From contig NZ_JACYVI010000016.1 in the NCBI RefSeq assembly GCF_014842265.1, forward strand, positions 1,364 through 65,363: DNA of 64,000 bases, read 5' to 3'. This document shows, in pieces, positions 52,363 through 61,698 of the stretch. Every line of letters begins with the position of its first letter. The stretch's first letter is position 1. The notes beneath the pieces are model-generated. The model saw only the letters and a list, made by a program, of their open reading frames with translations, did no database searches and was not told the DNA's origin. The stretch is from Pseudomonas sp. CFBP 13711. GTDB lineage: Bacteria; Pseudomonadota; Gammaproteobacteria; Pseudomonadales; Pseudomonadaceae. The position numbers and the translations under genes are program-made.

Positions 52363-54042
52363 TCAGGCTTCAGCTTTCTTGGCTTTCGCTTCGATGCTGC
52401 GGGTGATGTACCACTGTTGAGTGATGGACAAGGTGTTGTTCACCACCCAGTACAGCACCAGACCGGCCGGGAACCACAGGAAGAAGAACGTGAAGATGAT
52501 TGGCATCAGCTTCATGACCTTGGCCTGCATAGGATCCGGAGGTGTCGGGTTCAAACGCTGCTGGATGAACATGGTAGCGCCCATGATGATCGGCAGGATA
52601 AAGAACGGGTCCTTGATCGACAGGTCGGTTATCCACAGCAGCCAGGGTGCCTGGCGCATTTCGACGCTTTCAAGCAGTACCCAGTACAGCGACAGAAACA
52701 CCGGCATCTGTACAAGGATCGGCAAGCATCCACCCAACGGGTTGATCTTCTCTTTCTTGTACAGCTCCATCATCGACTGAGAAAGCTTCTGACGATCGTC
52801 GCCATGTTGTTCTTTCAGCGCGGCCAAGCGCGGAGCGACAGCACGCATGCGTGCCATGGATTTGTAACTGGCCGCCGACAGAGGGAAGAAAAGCCCCTTG
52901 ATCAGCATGGTCAGGAAGATGATCGACCAGCCCCAGTTACCCACGATGCTGTGGATATGTTGCAGCAGCCAGAAAATAGGCTGGGCAATGAACCACAGAA
53001 TCCCGTAATCCACTGTCAATTCCAGACCTGGGGACAACTCCTTCAGGACTGCCTGACTCTTCGGACCGGCGTAAAGCGTTGCAGTCGTCTCGGCTTTCGC
53101 GCCAGGTGCGACCGTCAATGCCGGGCCTGTGAAACCGATGATGTAATTGCCGGCACTGTCCTTACGGGTGGTGACGGTGTTGCTGTCAGTCTTGTTCGGA
53201 ATCCAGGCGGTCACGAAGTAATGCTGCAACCAGGCAACCCAGCCACCCTGAACAGTATCCTTCACCGACCCTTTGTCGATGTCCTTCATGGAAACCTTTT
53301 TGTAGGGTTCCGAAGGTGTCCACATGGCAGCACCCAGATAGGTTGCGGTACCAGTGGCAGTCGTCGAAGAAGGATCAGCGCTCGCATCGCGTTTCAGCTG
53401 TGCGAACAGGTTACCGTTCCACGGCTGAGCGCTCTGGTTGTCAATCACGTAAGAAACGGTCAGGTCATACAGGCCGCGTTTGAACGTGAAACGCTTGATG
53501 TAGTTAACGCCGCCGTCGCTGAATTTCAGGTCGACGACCAAGTCGTTCTGACCGTCAGCCAGTTGAAAACTTTTCTGCGTAGCCGAATAAACAGGACGAC
53601 CGGCGGCACGGGCATCAGGACCGTTCGCGCCAGTCAGACCGCTCTGAGCCAGGAAAATCCGCTCGCCGCCGTTATCGAACAGTTGGAAAGGAATCTCGGG
53701 GTGATCCTGACGGCGTGGATAAAGTGGCAAACGAAGCTGCACCACGTCGCCGCCTACCGGATCAATCTCCAGATTGAGGACGTCTGTCTTCACCTGGATC
53801 AAATCTTTGCTGGTAGCCACCGGCATTTCCGCCGGCGCAGCCACTTCGCCGGTCGCGCTAGGAACGTCCGCATTGGCAGTCGCTGAACCTTGCGGAGCAT
53901 CAGGAATAGCGGATGTGTTGGTGTTGGCAGCAACATTCTGAGTCGGCAAGGCAGCCTGACCGTAGTCCTGGTTCCATTTCAGGACACCGACATAGGTCAC
54001 GATTGCCAGGGCGACGATCAGGATCGTGCGTTTAATATCCAT
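52363..54042 (-). CDS. yidC: Membrane protein insertase YidC
   Basis: 559 aa. An uncleaved N-terminal membrane helix (about residues 5-22), a large periplasmic domain (about 60-350) and five C-terminal membrane segments hosting the insertase core follow the family plan. YidC inserts membrane proteins such as AtpE and AtpB, encoded on the same strand, alone or with SecYEG. It starts three bases after the yidD stop, in the usual rpmH-rnpA-yidD-yidC order. Confidence 0.98.
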   Translation of the reverse strand: MDIKRTILIVALAIVTYVGVLKWNQDYGQAALPTQNVAANTNTSAIPDAPQGSATANADVPSATGEVAAPAEMPVATSKDLIQVKTDVLNLEIDPVGGDVVQLRLPLYPRRQDHPEIPFQLFDNGGERIFLAQSGLTGANGPDARAAGRPVYSATQKSFQLADGQNDLVVDLKFSDGGVNYIKRFTFKRGLYDLTVSYVIDNQSAQPWNGNLFAQLKRDASADPSSTTATGTATYLGAAMWTPSEPYKKVSMKDIDKGSVKDTVQGGWVAWLQHYFVTAWIPNKTDSNTVTTRKDSAGNYIIGFTGPALTVAPGAKAETTATLYAGPKSQAVLKELSPGLELTVDYGILWFIAQPIFWLLQHIHSIVGNWGWSIIFLTMLIKGLFFPLSAASYKSMARMRAVAPRLAALKEQHGDDRQKLSQSMMELYKKEKINPLGGCLPILVQMPVFLSLYWVLLESVEMRQAPWLLWITDLSIKDPFFILPIIMGATMFIQQRLNPTPPDPMQAKVMKLMPIIFTFFFLWFPAGLVLYWVVNNTLSITQQWYITRSIEAKAKKAEA

Positions 54043-54044
54043 GA

Positions 54045-54290
54045 TTACTCGGCCATCGAAGAGGAACGGGAGGTGGGAGCAGGTGGAACCGGGTCATAAC
54101 CACCGGGATTCCACGGATGACACCGACCTAAGCGACGTAAGGTCAGCCAGCCACCGCGCACCAGACCATAATTTTCAATGGCCTCGTACGCGTAGCAGGA
54201 GCAACTGGGGTAGAAACGACAGTGACTGGCCATCAGAGGACTGATGGCATAGCGGTAAAACTGGATCGGAACGAGCGCCAGTTTACGCAT
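54045..54290 (-). CDS. yidD: Membrane protein insertion efficiency factor YidD
   Basis: 81 aa. The conserved CRFYPSCSCYAYEAI and NPGGYDPVP motifs are clear. It is a membrane-associated protein that helps YidC-dependent insertion. Its ATG at 54290 overlaps the end of rnpA by eight bases, so the two are translationally coupled. Confidence 0.95.
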   Translation of the reverse strand: MRKLALVPIQFYRYAISPLMASHCRFYPSCSCYAYEAIENYGLVRGGWLTLRRLGRCHPWNPGGYDPVPPAPTSRSSSMAE

Positions 54291-54687
54291 CAGGACTGTC
54301 TACCCCCGCAGTTTCGGTTTTAAGTTCGGGATCGGGCCGGCTGCGCGCCAGACGTTTCCAGAGCTTGCCGAAATGCTGAATCAATTCGGGGTTTTCAATG
54401 TCACCCAAGCCTTTGCGTGCGACGACGACGATATCCCATCCGACCAGTTTGTCCTGGTGAAGGCGAAACGACTCACGCATCAGGCGTTTCAAACGGTTGC
54501 GCTCGACGGAGAGCTTCACGCTCTTCTTCCCGATCACCAGCCCGAGACGGGGATGATCAAGGTCGTTGTTGCGCACAAGGAGCAGGAGATTTTTCCCCGG
54601 AACCTTGCCGGTGGGGGAGTCAAAGACTGCCTTGAAATGCCGGGGTGTCAGCAAACGCTTTTCCCGACTGAAGTCCTGACTCACCAC
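54283..54687 (-). CDS. rnpA: Ribonuclease P protein component
   Basis: 134 aa basic protein that binds the catalytic RNA of RNase P for 5' maturation of tRNAs. The RNR motif is in VERNRLKRLMRESFR. The family core spans about residues 8-112; the acidic/polar tail beyond is variable. It lies 13 bp downstream of rpmH, in the usual pair. Confidence 0.97.
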   Translation of the reverse strand: MVSQDFSREKRLLTPRHFKAVFDSPTGKVPGKNLLLLVRNNDLDHPRLGLVIGKKSVKLSVERNRLKRLMRESFRLHQDKLVGWDIVVVARKGLGDIENPELIQHFGKLWKRLARSRPDPELKTETAGVDSPDA

Positions 54688-54700
54688 CTGTGCCGATTAA

Positions 54701-54835
54701 TCAAACTGCCAGACGCTTACGGCCTTTGGCGCGACGACGCGACAGAACTGCGCGACCGTTTTTGGTGGCCATACGAGCACGGAAACCGTGGGTGCGAGCG
54801 CGCTTGATAGTGCTGGGTTGGAAAGTACGTTTCAT
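54701..54835 (-). CDS. rpmH: 50S ribosomal protein L34
   Basis: 44 aa, too short for a general ORF cut-off but unmistakable: it begins [20 protein letters not shown] and is very rich in Arg and Lys. The start is the ATG at 54835 and the stop the TGA at 54701. It is the first gene of the operon facing away from the origin; the dnaA-side intergenic region holds its promoter. Confidence 0.98.
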
Positions 54836-55419
54836 GGCGTGTTACCTGGTTCGTCCACAACGGGCCGGAATGGCCCCCGTTTTAAGAGACCGGGGATTCT
54901 AGAGAAAGCGGGCACGCAGGTCAATTTCCAACCAACGTTTCTTGCATTTACTTGCTGAGTGCATTCCATCGACAGCGAGTGATCGGACGAGGCATTCTTG
55001 AAACGTAAATATAGAAATAAAGAAGGAAGGTATTTAAAGCTTCTTTGTAAAGCTTATAAAAGCTTAGGGCGAGAATTTCTGTGGATAAGGTTCTGCAGGC
55101 CACGTAGCGCTTGATGTACAGAGCGAATAAAGTCTGTCCACAAGCGGTGCTGCGGTTGTGCGGCAGCTGGCTACAACCTGTGTATAGAATGTGTAGTTAT
55201 GCACAGGTGCTTTATCCACAGGTTTCAGGCGGGGGTTATGCAACGAGCTGAGGGTGGGTTATCCACAGACCTTAACTATCCACCGGCGATCGTTTTTTCC
55301 AGGGATTTTTGTCGGGTTTGATGCCTTAGCGCCCTACCTTCATGTGGATAAGTCCGCTACGGGTGGTTACAATGGCCGCTTGTTTTTGCCGCGCCGGCTT
55401 CAGAATCTAGGGGATATTT
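54836..55419. promoter_or_regulatory. oriC: Chromosomal replication origin region (oriC) between rpmH and dnaA
   Basis: 584 bp without genes. Perfect DnaA boxes (TTATCCACA or inverse) are at 55080-55088 (inverse), 55212-55220, 55259-55267 and 55343-55351 (inverse). TTATGCACA at 55197-55205 fits the relaxed consensus, and one-to-two-mismatch boxes surround them (for example around 55136). An AT-rich segment around 55000-55075 (AAATATAGAAATAAAG and neighbours) could be the unwinding element. This is the established Pseudomonas oriC position. It also contains the divergent promoters for rpmH and dnaA. Confidence 0.9.
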
Positions 55420-56955
55420 GTGTCAGTGGAACTTTGGCAGCAATGCGTTGAGCTTTTGCGCGATGAGCTGCCTGCCCAGCAATTCAACACCTGGATCCGT
55501 CCGCTACAGGTTGAAGCCGAAGGTGATGAACTGCGCGTGTATGCGCCCAACCGATTTGTGCTGGACTGGGTCAATGAGAAGTACCTGGGTCGATTGCTCG
55601 AGCTGTTGGGCGAGCACGGCCAGGGAGTCACACCGGCGCTTTCCTTATTAATAGGCAGCAAGCGTAGCTCGGCGCCACGTGCGGCCCCGAATGCACCGCT
55701 CGCTGCAGCCGCCGCCGCATCTCAGGCCGCTCAGCTGGCAACCACCAGCGAAGCGCCGGTGGCCTCACGGGCACCGCAGTCCGTCGTGACGCCTGCTCCG
55801 ATGATTCAGACCTCTTTGAATGTCGAAGACGAGCCCTCCCGGGCGAGCTTCGATCCAATGGCTGGCGCCAGTTCCCAGCAAGCCCCTGCTAGCGCCGAGC
55901 AGCGTAATGTTCAGGTTGAAGGCGCGCTGAAGCACACCAGCTATCTGAACAGGACATTCACGTTCGAAAACTTTGTCGAAGGTAAATCCAACCAACTGGC
56001 CCGGGCGGCCGCCTGGCAGGTAGCGGACAATCCCAAGCATGGCTATAACCCTCTCTTCCTGTATGGCGGCGTGGGCTTGGGTAAAACTCACTTGATGCAC
56101 GCTGTGGGTAACCACCTGCTCAAGAAAAATCCGAATGCCAAGGTTGTGTATTTGCACTCCGAGCGTTTTGTCGCGGATATGGTCAAGGCGTTGCAGCTCA
56201 ATGCAATCAATGAGTTCAAGCGCTTCTATCGCTCAGTCGATGCACTGCTGATCGATGACATTCAATTCTTTGCCCGCAAAGAGCGTTCCCAGGAAGAATT
56301 TTTCCACACCTTTAACGCCCTTCTCGAAGGGGGTCAGCAGGTTATTCTAACGAGTGACCGCTACCCTAAAGAGATTGAAGGCCTGGAAGAGCGCCTGAAG
56401 TCTCGTTTCGGTTGGGGCCTGACGGTCGCGGTCGAGCCGCCTGAGCTGGAAACACGGGTGGCGATTTTGATGAAGAAGGCGGATCAGGCGAAGGTCGACC
56501 TCCCTCATGACGCCGCGTTCTTCATCGCGCAGCGCATCCGATCCAATGTGCGTGAGCTCGAGGGTGCGCTGAAGCGCGTCATCGCTCACTCACACTTCAT
56601 GGGCCGGGACATCACGATCGAGCTCATCCGGGAGTCGTTGAAGGACTTGCTCGCGCTCCAGGACAAGCTGGTGAGTGTGGATAACATTCAGCGGACTGTT
56701 GCTGAGTACTACAAGATCAAGATCTCCGACCTGCTGTCCAAACGCCGTTCCAGATCTGTAGCGCGACCGCGACAAGTGGCGATGGCATTGTCCAAGGAAC
56801 TGACCAACCACAGCCTTCCCGAAATTGGCGATGTGTTTGGCGGCCGCGATCACACAACCGTGTTGCATGCGTGCCGGAAGATCAACGAATTGAAAGAATC
56901 CGATGCGGACATCCGCGAGGACTACAAGAACCTGCTGCGGACTTTGACAACGTGA
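55420..56955 (+). CDS. dnaA: Chromosomal replication initiator protein DnaA
   Basis: 511 aa from the GTG at 55420, preceded by AGGGGATATTT. Domain I (about 1-85) binds helicase partners; a long variable Ala/Ser/Pro linker runs to about 175. Domain III is the AAA+ ATPase, with Walker A GGVGLGKTH and Walker B LLIDDIQFF. Domain IV binds DnaA boxes with GGRDHTTVLHACRKI. It opens oriC upstream and probably regulates its own promoter through the boxes there. It leads the dnaA-dnaN-recF-gyrB series. Confidence 0.99.
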   Translation: MSVELWQQCVELLRDELPAQQFNTWIRPLQVEAEGDELRVYAPNRFVLDWVNEKYLGRLLELLGEHGQGVTPALSLLIGSKRSSAPRAAPNAPLAAAAAASQAAQLATTSEAPVASRAPQSVVTPAPMIQTSLNVEDEPSRASFDPMAGASSQQAPASAEQRNVQVEGALKHTSYLNRTFTFENFVEGKSNQLARAAAWQVADNPKHGYNPLFLYGGVGLGKTHLMHAVGNHLLKKNPNAKVVYLHSERFVADMVKALQLNAINEFKRFYRSVDALLIDDIQFFARKERSQEEFFHTFNALLEGGQQVILTSDRYPKEIEGLEERLKSRFGWGLTVAVEPPELETRVAILMKKADQAKVDLPHDAAFFIAQRIRSNVRELEGALKRVIAHSHFMGRDITIELIRESLKDLLALQDKLVSVDNIQRTVAEYYKIKISDLLSKRRSRSVARPRQVAMALSKELTNHSLPEIGDVFGGRDHTTVLHACRKINELKESDADIREDYKNLLRTLTT

Positions 56956-56990
56956 TGCCAACGCAGCTTATCGAGGCAAGGGACTAGACC

Positions 56991-58094
56991 ATGCATTTCA
57001 CCATTCAACGCGAAGCCCTGTTGAAACCCCTGCAACTGGTCGCGGGCGTTGTCGAACGCCGTCAGACCTTGCCGGTTCTGTCAAACGTGCTCCTGGTCGT
57101 AGAGGGCCAGCAGTTGTCTTTGACGGGTACTGACCTGGAAGTCGAGCTGGTCGGCCGCGTCCATCTGGAAGAACCTGCAGAGCCGGGCGAAATCACCGTT
57201 CCTGCGCGCAAGCTGATGGACATCTGCAAAAGCATTCCCAATGACGCCCTTATCGACATCAAGCTCGATGAGCAGAAGCTGATCGTTAAAGCAGGCCGTA
57301 GTCGCTTCACGCTGTCCACCCTGCCTGCCAACGACTTCCCAACCGTCGAGGAAGGCCCGGGTTCGCTTACGTTCAGCCTTGTTCAAAGCAAACTGCGCCG
57401 GTTGATCGAGCGCACCAGCTTTGCCATGGCTCAGCAGGACGTACGCTACTATCTAAACGGCATGCTGCTTGAGGTCCAGTCTGGCATTCTCCGCGCGGTC
57501 GCAACTGATGGTCACCGTCTGGCGATGTGTTCCATGGCTGCAGAGATCGAGCAGGCTGACCGTCACCAGGTGATCGTCCCGCGTAAGGGCATCCTTGAAC
57601 TGGCACGACTGCTGACCGAGCAAGATGGTCTGGTCAGTATCGTGCTAGGTCAGCATCATATTCGTGCGACCACCGGTGAATTCACGTTCACATCGAAACT
57701 GGTTGACGGTAAATTCCCTGACTATGAGCGAGTCTTGCCCAAGGGCGGCGACAAGCTGGTTGTAGGCGATCGTCAGGCGCTGCGCGAGGCGTTCAGCCGG
57801 ACCGCGATTCTCTCTAACGAGAAGTATCGGGGTATCCGCCTTCAGTTGGCGAACGGTCAGCTGAAGATTCAAGCGAACAACCCGGAGCAGGAAGAAGCCG
57901 AGGAAGAAATCAGCGTCGACTACAACGGCAGCTCACTCGAGATCGGATTCAACGTTAGCTATCTGCTCGACGTATTGGGTGTCATGACCACAGAGCAAGT
58001 CCGTCTGATTCTATCGGATTCGAACAGCAGCGCCTTGGTGCAGGAGTCCGGCAATGACGACTCGGCCTATGTCGTTATGCCGATGCGTCTGTAA
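56991..58094 (+). CDS. dnaN: DNA polymerase III beta clamp
   Basis: 367 aa sliding clamp with three similar domains, beginning MHFTIQREALLKPLQ and ending with the MPMRL tail. The dimer ring keeps polymerase III on DNA and binds many partners through the hydrophobic cleft. AAGGGA precedes the ATG. It lies 35 bp after dnaA and 13 bp before recF. Confidence 0.99.
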   Translation: MHFTIQREALLKPLQLVAGVVERRQTLPVLSNVLLVVEGQQLSLTGTDLEVELVGRVHLEEPAEPGEITVPARKLMDICKSIPNDALIDIKLDEQKLIVKAGRSRFTLSTLPANDFPTVEEGPGSLTFSLVQSKLRRLIERTSFAMAQQDVRYYLNGMLLEVQSGILRAVATDGHRLAMCSMAAEIEQADRHQVIVPRKGILELARLLTEQDGLVSIVLGQHHIRATTGEFTFTSKLVDGKFPDYERVLPKGGDKLVVGDRQALREAFSRTAILSNEKYRGIRLQLANGQLKIQANNPEQEEAEEEISVDYNGSSLEIGFNVSYLLDVLGVMTTEQVRLILSDSNSSALVQESGNDDSAYVVMPMRL

Positions 58095-58107
58095 CAGCAG
58101 TTGATTA

Positions 58108-59211
58108 ATGTCTCTTAGCCGCGTCTCGGTCACCGGGGTGCGCAATCTGCACCCGGTGACCTTCTCCCCTTCTCCCCGCATTAACATCTTGTACGGCGCT
58201 AACGGCAGTGGGAAAACCAGTGTCCTGGAAGCCATCTATCTACTCGGTTTGGCGCGCTCCTTCCGCAGCGTTCGGCTGCAACCGGTCATTCAATACGAAC
58301 AACCTGCATGCACGGTCTTTGGCCAGGTTGAACTCGCTGAAGGTGGCCACAGTAGTCTTGGCGTCTCACGTGACCGTCAGGGGGATTTTCAGATTCGCAT
58401 CGATGGTCAGAATGCGAAAAGTGCCGCGCAACTCGCCGAGACGTTGCCACTGCAGCTGATCAATCCCGACAGCTTCCGGCTGCTTGAAGGTGCTCCCAAG
58501 ATCCGGCGTCAGTTTCTGGATTGGGGAGTGTTCCACGTGGAACCTCGTTTTATGTCGACTTGGCAGCGGCTTCAGAAGGCCCTCAGGCAGCGGAACTCGT
58601 GGCTTCGCCATGGTACACTTGACGCCGCTTCACAGGCCGCATGGGACCGTGAGCTGTGCCTTGCGAGCGATGAAATTGACGAGTTTCGGCGCGCCTATAT
58701 CAAGGCGCTGAAGCCGGTGTTCGAGCAAACCCTGAGTGAGCTTGTTCAGATCGATGGGCTGACGCTTAGTTACTATCGAGGATGGGACAAGGAAAAAAAC
58801 CTGAGTGACGTACTCGCATCGTCCCTCTACCGTGATCAGCAGATGGGTCACACCCAGGCAGGGCCTCAACGCGCAGATTTACGGCTGCGACTCGGCGGTC
58901 ACAACGCGGCGGACATTCTTTCTCGCGGGCAACAGAAACTCGTGGTCTGCGCCCTCCGCATTGCTCAGGGACATTTAGTCAGTACGGCCCGTCGTGGCCA
59001 ATGTATTTACCTCGTCGACGATCTGCCATCAGAGCTCGATGAGAATCACCGCAGTGCGCTATGTCGCCTGTTGGAAGAATTACGCTGCCAGGTATTCATC
59101 ACCTGCGTAGATCATGAATTGTTGAGGGAAGGCTGGCAGACGGAAACGCCAGTTGCTTTGTTCCACGTGGAACACGGCAATATCACCCAGACCCACGACC
59201 ACCGGGAGTGA
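58108..59211 (+). CDS. recF: DNA replication and repair protein RecF
   Basis: 367 aa SMC-like ATPase that helps load RecA at gaps. Walker A is YGANGSGKTSVLE (about residues 30-42), the signature is in LSRGQQKLVVCALRIAQ, and Walker B is in YLVDDLPSELDE. Two parS sites lie inside this gene (58529 and 59159), the second in its last 60 bp. It ends four bases before the gyrB ATG. Confidence 0.97.
   Translation: MSLSRVSVTGVRNLHPVTFSPSPRINILYGANGSGKTSVLEAIYLLGLARSFRSVRLQPVIQYEQPACTVFGQVELAEGGHSSLGVSRDRQGDFQIRIDGQNAKSAAQLAETLPLQLINPDSFRLLEGAPKIRRQFLDWGVFHVEPRFMSTWQRLQKALRQRNSWLRHGTLDAASQAAWDRELCLASDEIDEFRRAYIKALKPVFEQTLSELVQIDGLTLSYYRGWDKEKNLSDVLASSLYRDQQMGHTQAGPQRADLRLRLGGHNAADILSRGQQKLVVCALRIAQGHLVSTARRGQCIYLVDDLPSELDENHRSALCRLLEELRCQVFITCVDHELLREGWQTETPVALFHVEHGNITQTHDHRE
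58529..58544. promoter_or_regulatory. parS: parS site 1
   Basis: TGTTCCACGTGGAACC, identical to the Pseudomonas ParB-binding site consensus, within recF and about 3 kb from the oriC region. It encodes part of VFHVEP in RecF. ParB from this window should load here. Confidence 0.93.
59159..59174. promoter_or_regulatory. parS: parS site 2
   Basis: TGTTCCACGTGGAACA, a perfect 16-bp palindrome and ParB-binding site, in the last codons of recF and about 40 bp before gyrB. The spacing to site 1 is 630 bp. ParB bound here might influence gyrB expression, but that is a guess. Confidence 0.93.
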
Positions 59212-59215
59212 AGGC

Positions 59216-61633
59216 ATGAGCGAAAACCAAACGTACGACTCGACCAGTATTAAAGTGCTGAAAGGGCTCGATGCCGTACGCAAACGTCCTGGTATGTATA
59301 TCGGCGACACAGACGACGGCAGCGGCCTGCACCATATGGTGTTCGAGGTTGTGGACAACTCGATCGACGAGGCGTTGGCCGGTCACTGTGACGATATCAG
59401 CATCATCATTCACCCGGATGAGTCGATCACTGTTCGCGACAACGGTCGTGGCATTCCGGTTGATGTGCACAAAGAAGAAGGCGTGTCCGCTGCCGAAGTC
59501 ATCATGACTGTGTTGCACGCCGGCGGTAAGTTTGACGATAACTCCTACAAGGTATCTGGCGGTCTGCACGGTGTGGGCGTGTCAGTCGTCAACGCGCTGT
59601 CCGAGGTTTTGAATCTCACCGTTCGCCGTAGTGGAAAAGTCTGGGAACAGACCTACGTACACGGTGTTCCACAAGAACCGATGCAAATCGTTGGCGAAAG
59701 TGACACCACGGGAACAGAGATCCACTTCAAGCCCTCCTCTGAAACCTTCAAGAACATTCACTTCAGCTGGGACATTCTGGCCAAGCGGATTCGTGAGCTG
59801 TCTTTCCTGAACTCCGGCGTGGGTATCGTCCTTAAAGACGAGCGTAGCGGCAAGGAAGAGCTGTTCAAATATGAAGGTGGTCTGCGGGCATTCGTTGAAT
59901 ACCTGAACACCAACAAGACGCCGGTGAACCAGGTCTTTCACTTCAACATCCAGCGTGAAGACGGCATCGGCGTAGAGATTGCTCTGCAGTGGAATGACAG
60001 CTTCAACGAAAACCTGCTGTGCTTCACCAACAACATTCCGCAGCGCGACGGCGGTACCCACCTCGTGGGTTTCCGTTCTGCCCTGACGCGTAACCTGAAC
60101 AACTACATCGAGCAGGAAGGTCTGGCGAAGAAGCACAAAGTCGCCACCACCGGCGACGATGCGCGTGAAGGCCTGACGGCGATTATCTCCGTCAAAGTCC
60201 CTGATCCAAAGTTCAGCTCGCAGACGAAAGACAAGCTGGTGTCTTCGGAAGTGAAGACCGCGGTTGAACAGGAGATGGGCAAATACTTCTCTGATTTCTT
60301 GCTCGAGAACCCGAACGAAGCGAAAGCCGTCGTCGGCAAGATGATCGACGCAGCACGTGCTCGTGAAGCTGCGCGTAAAGCCCGTGAGATGACTCGCCGC
60401 AAAGGTGCGCTGGATATTGCAGGCCTGCCCGGCAAACTGGCTGACTGCCAGGAAAAGGACCCTGCCCTTTCCGAACTGTATCTCGTGGAAGGTGACTCTG
60501 CTGGCGGCTCCGCCAAGCAGGGACGGAACCGTAAGACTCAGGCCATCCTGCCACTCAAGGGCAAGATCCTGAACGTGGAAAAGGCGCGCTTCGACAAGAT
60601 GATCTCGTCCCAGGAAGTGGGCACGTTGATCACGGCACTGGGCTGCGGTATCGGCCGTGACGAATACAACATCGAGAAGCTGCGCTACCACAACATCATC
60701 ATCATGACCGATGCCGACGTCGACGGTTCGCACATCCGTACCCTGTTGCTGACCTTCTTCTTCCGTCAATTGCCGGAACTGGTTGAGCGTGGCTACATCT
60801 ACATTGCCCAGCCGCCGCTGTACAAGGTGAAGAAAGGCAAGCAAGAGCAGTACATCAAAGACGACGAGGCCATGGAAGAGTACATGACCCAGTCGGCCCT
60901 GGAAGATGCGAGCCTGCACCTGAACGAATCGGCACCTGGCATCTCCGGTGCAGCTTTGGAGAAACTGGTTCACGATTTCCGTATGGTCATGAAGACCTTG
61001 AAACGTCTGTCCCGCCTGTACCCGCAAGAGCTGACCGAGCACTTCGTCTACCTGCCGGCTGTACCAATGGAGCAGTTGTCGGATCACGCAGCCATGCAAG
61101 ACTGGCTGGCGAAGTTTGATGAACGTCTGCGTGTGGGTGAGAAATCCGGCCTGGTCTACAAAGCCAGCTTGCGCGAAGACCGCGAGCGTAACGTGTGGCT
61201 GCCAGAGGTCGAGCTGATCTCCCATGGTCTGTCCAACTACGTGACGTTCAACCGCGATTTCTTTGGTAGCAATGACTACAAAACAGTCACTGCGCTGGGT
61301 GCTCAGATCAGCACGCTGCTGGAAGAAGGCGCTTACGTCCAACGTGGCGAGCGCAAGAAAGCGGTCACAGAGTTCAAGGAAGCGCTGGCCTGGCTAATGG
61401 CAGAGAGCACCAAGCGCCACACCATCCAGCGCTACAAAGGTCTCGGTGAAATGAACCCGGATCAGTTGTGGGAAACCACGATGGACCCAAGCGTGCGGCG
61501 CATGCTCAAAGTGACGATCGAAGACGCCATCGGCGCTGATCAGATCTTCAACACCCTGATGGGTGATGCAGTAGAACCACGCCGCGACTTCATTGAAGCC
61601 AACGCACTGGCGGTGTCGAACCTGGATTTCTAA
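59216..61633 (+). CDS. gyrB: DNA gyrase subunit B
   Basis: 805 aa from the ATG at 59216, preceded by GGGAGTGAAGGC; earlier in-frame codons overlap recF and are not used. It has an N-terminal GHKL ATPase with DNSIDEAL and GGLHGVGVSVVNAL, then a transducer domain, a TOPRIM domain with EGDSAGGSA and MTDADVDGSHIRT, and a C-terminal tail with YKGLGEMNPDQLWETTMDP. With GyrA it puts negative supercoils into DNA. It is the end of the dnaA-dnaN-recF-gyrB set; a strong terminator follows. Confidence 0.99.
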   Translation: MSENQTYDSTSIKVLKGLDAVRKRPGMYIGDTDDGSGLHHMVFEVVDNSIDEALAGHCDDISIIIHPDESITVRDNGRGIPVDVHKEEGVSAAEVIMTVLHAGGKFDDNSYKVSGGLHGVGVSVVNALSEVLNLTVRRSGKVWEQTYVHGVPQEPMQIVGESDTTGTEIHFKPSSETFKNIHFSWDILAKRIRELSFLNSGVGIVLKDERSGKEELFKYEGGLRAFVEYLNTNKTPVNQVFHFNIQREDGIGVEIALQWNDSFNENLLCFTNNIPQRDGGTHLVGFRSALTRNLNNYIEQEGLAKKHKVATTGDDAREGLTAIISVKVPDPKFSSQTKDKLVSSEVKTAVEQEMGKYFSDFLLENPNEAKAVVGKMIDAARAREAARKAREMTRRKGALDIAGLPGKLADCQEKDPALSELYLVEGDSAGGSAKQGRNRKTQAILPLKGKILNVEKARFDKMISSQEVGTLITALGCGIGRDEYNIEKLRYHNIIIMTDADVDGSHIRTLLLTFFFRQLPELVERGYIYIAQPPLYKVKKGKQEQYIKDDEAMEEYMTQSALEDASLHLNESAPGISGAALEKLVHDFRMVMKTLKRLSRLYPQELTEHFVYLPAVPMEQLSDHAAMQDWLAKFDERLRVGEKSGLVYKASLREDRERNVWLPEVELISHGLSNYVTFNRDFFGSNDYKTVTALGAQISTLLEEGAYVQRGERKKAVTEFKEALAWLMAESTKRHTIQRYKGLGEMNPDQLWETTMDPSVRRMLKVTIEDAIGADQIFNTLMGDAVEPRRDFIEANALAVSNLDF

Positions 61634-61653
61634 GGTCTAGCCGCTGAGAAAAG

Positions 61654-61688
61654 AGCCCCAACGATGCGAATCGATTGGGGCTTTTTTT
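61654..61688. terminator. Rho-independent terminator after gyrB
   Basis: AGCCCCAACGA pairs with TCGATTGGGGCT (one bulge), followed by TTTTTTT on the plus strand. It lies 20 bp after the gyrB stop. The minus strand of the stem faces the acyltransferase pseudogene and is less T-rich, so it works mainly for gyrB. Confidence 0.9.
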
Positions 61689-61698
61689 GTCTAGAGTT

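Noticed and set aside
59582..61342. Long open frame (586 codons) on the minus strand across gyrB
   Set aside because: It is fully antisense to the clearly conserved gyrB coding region; GC-rich third positions in Pseudomonas open such antisense frames.
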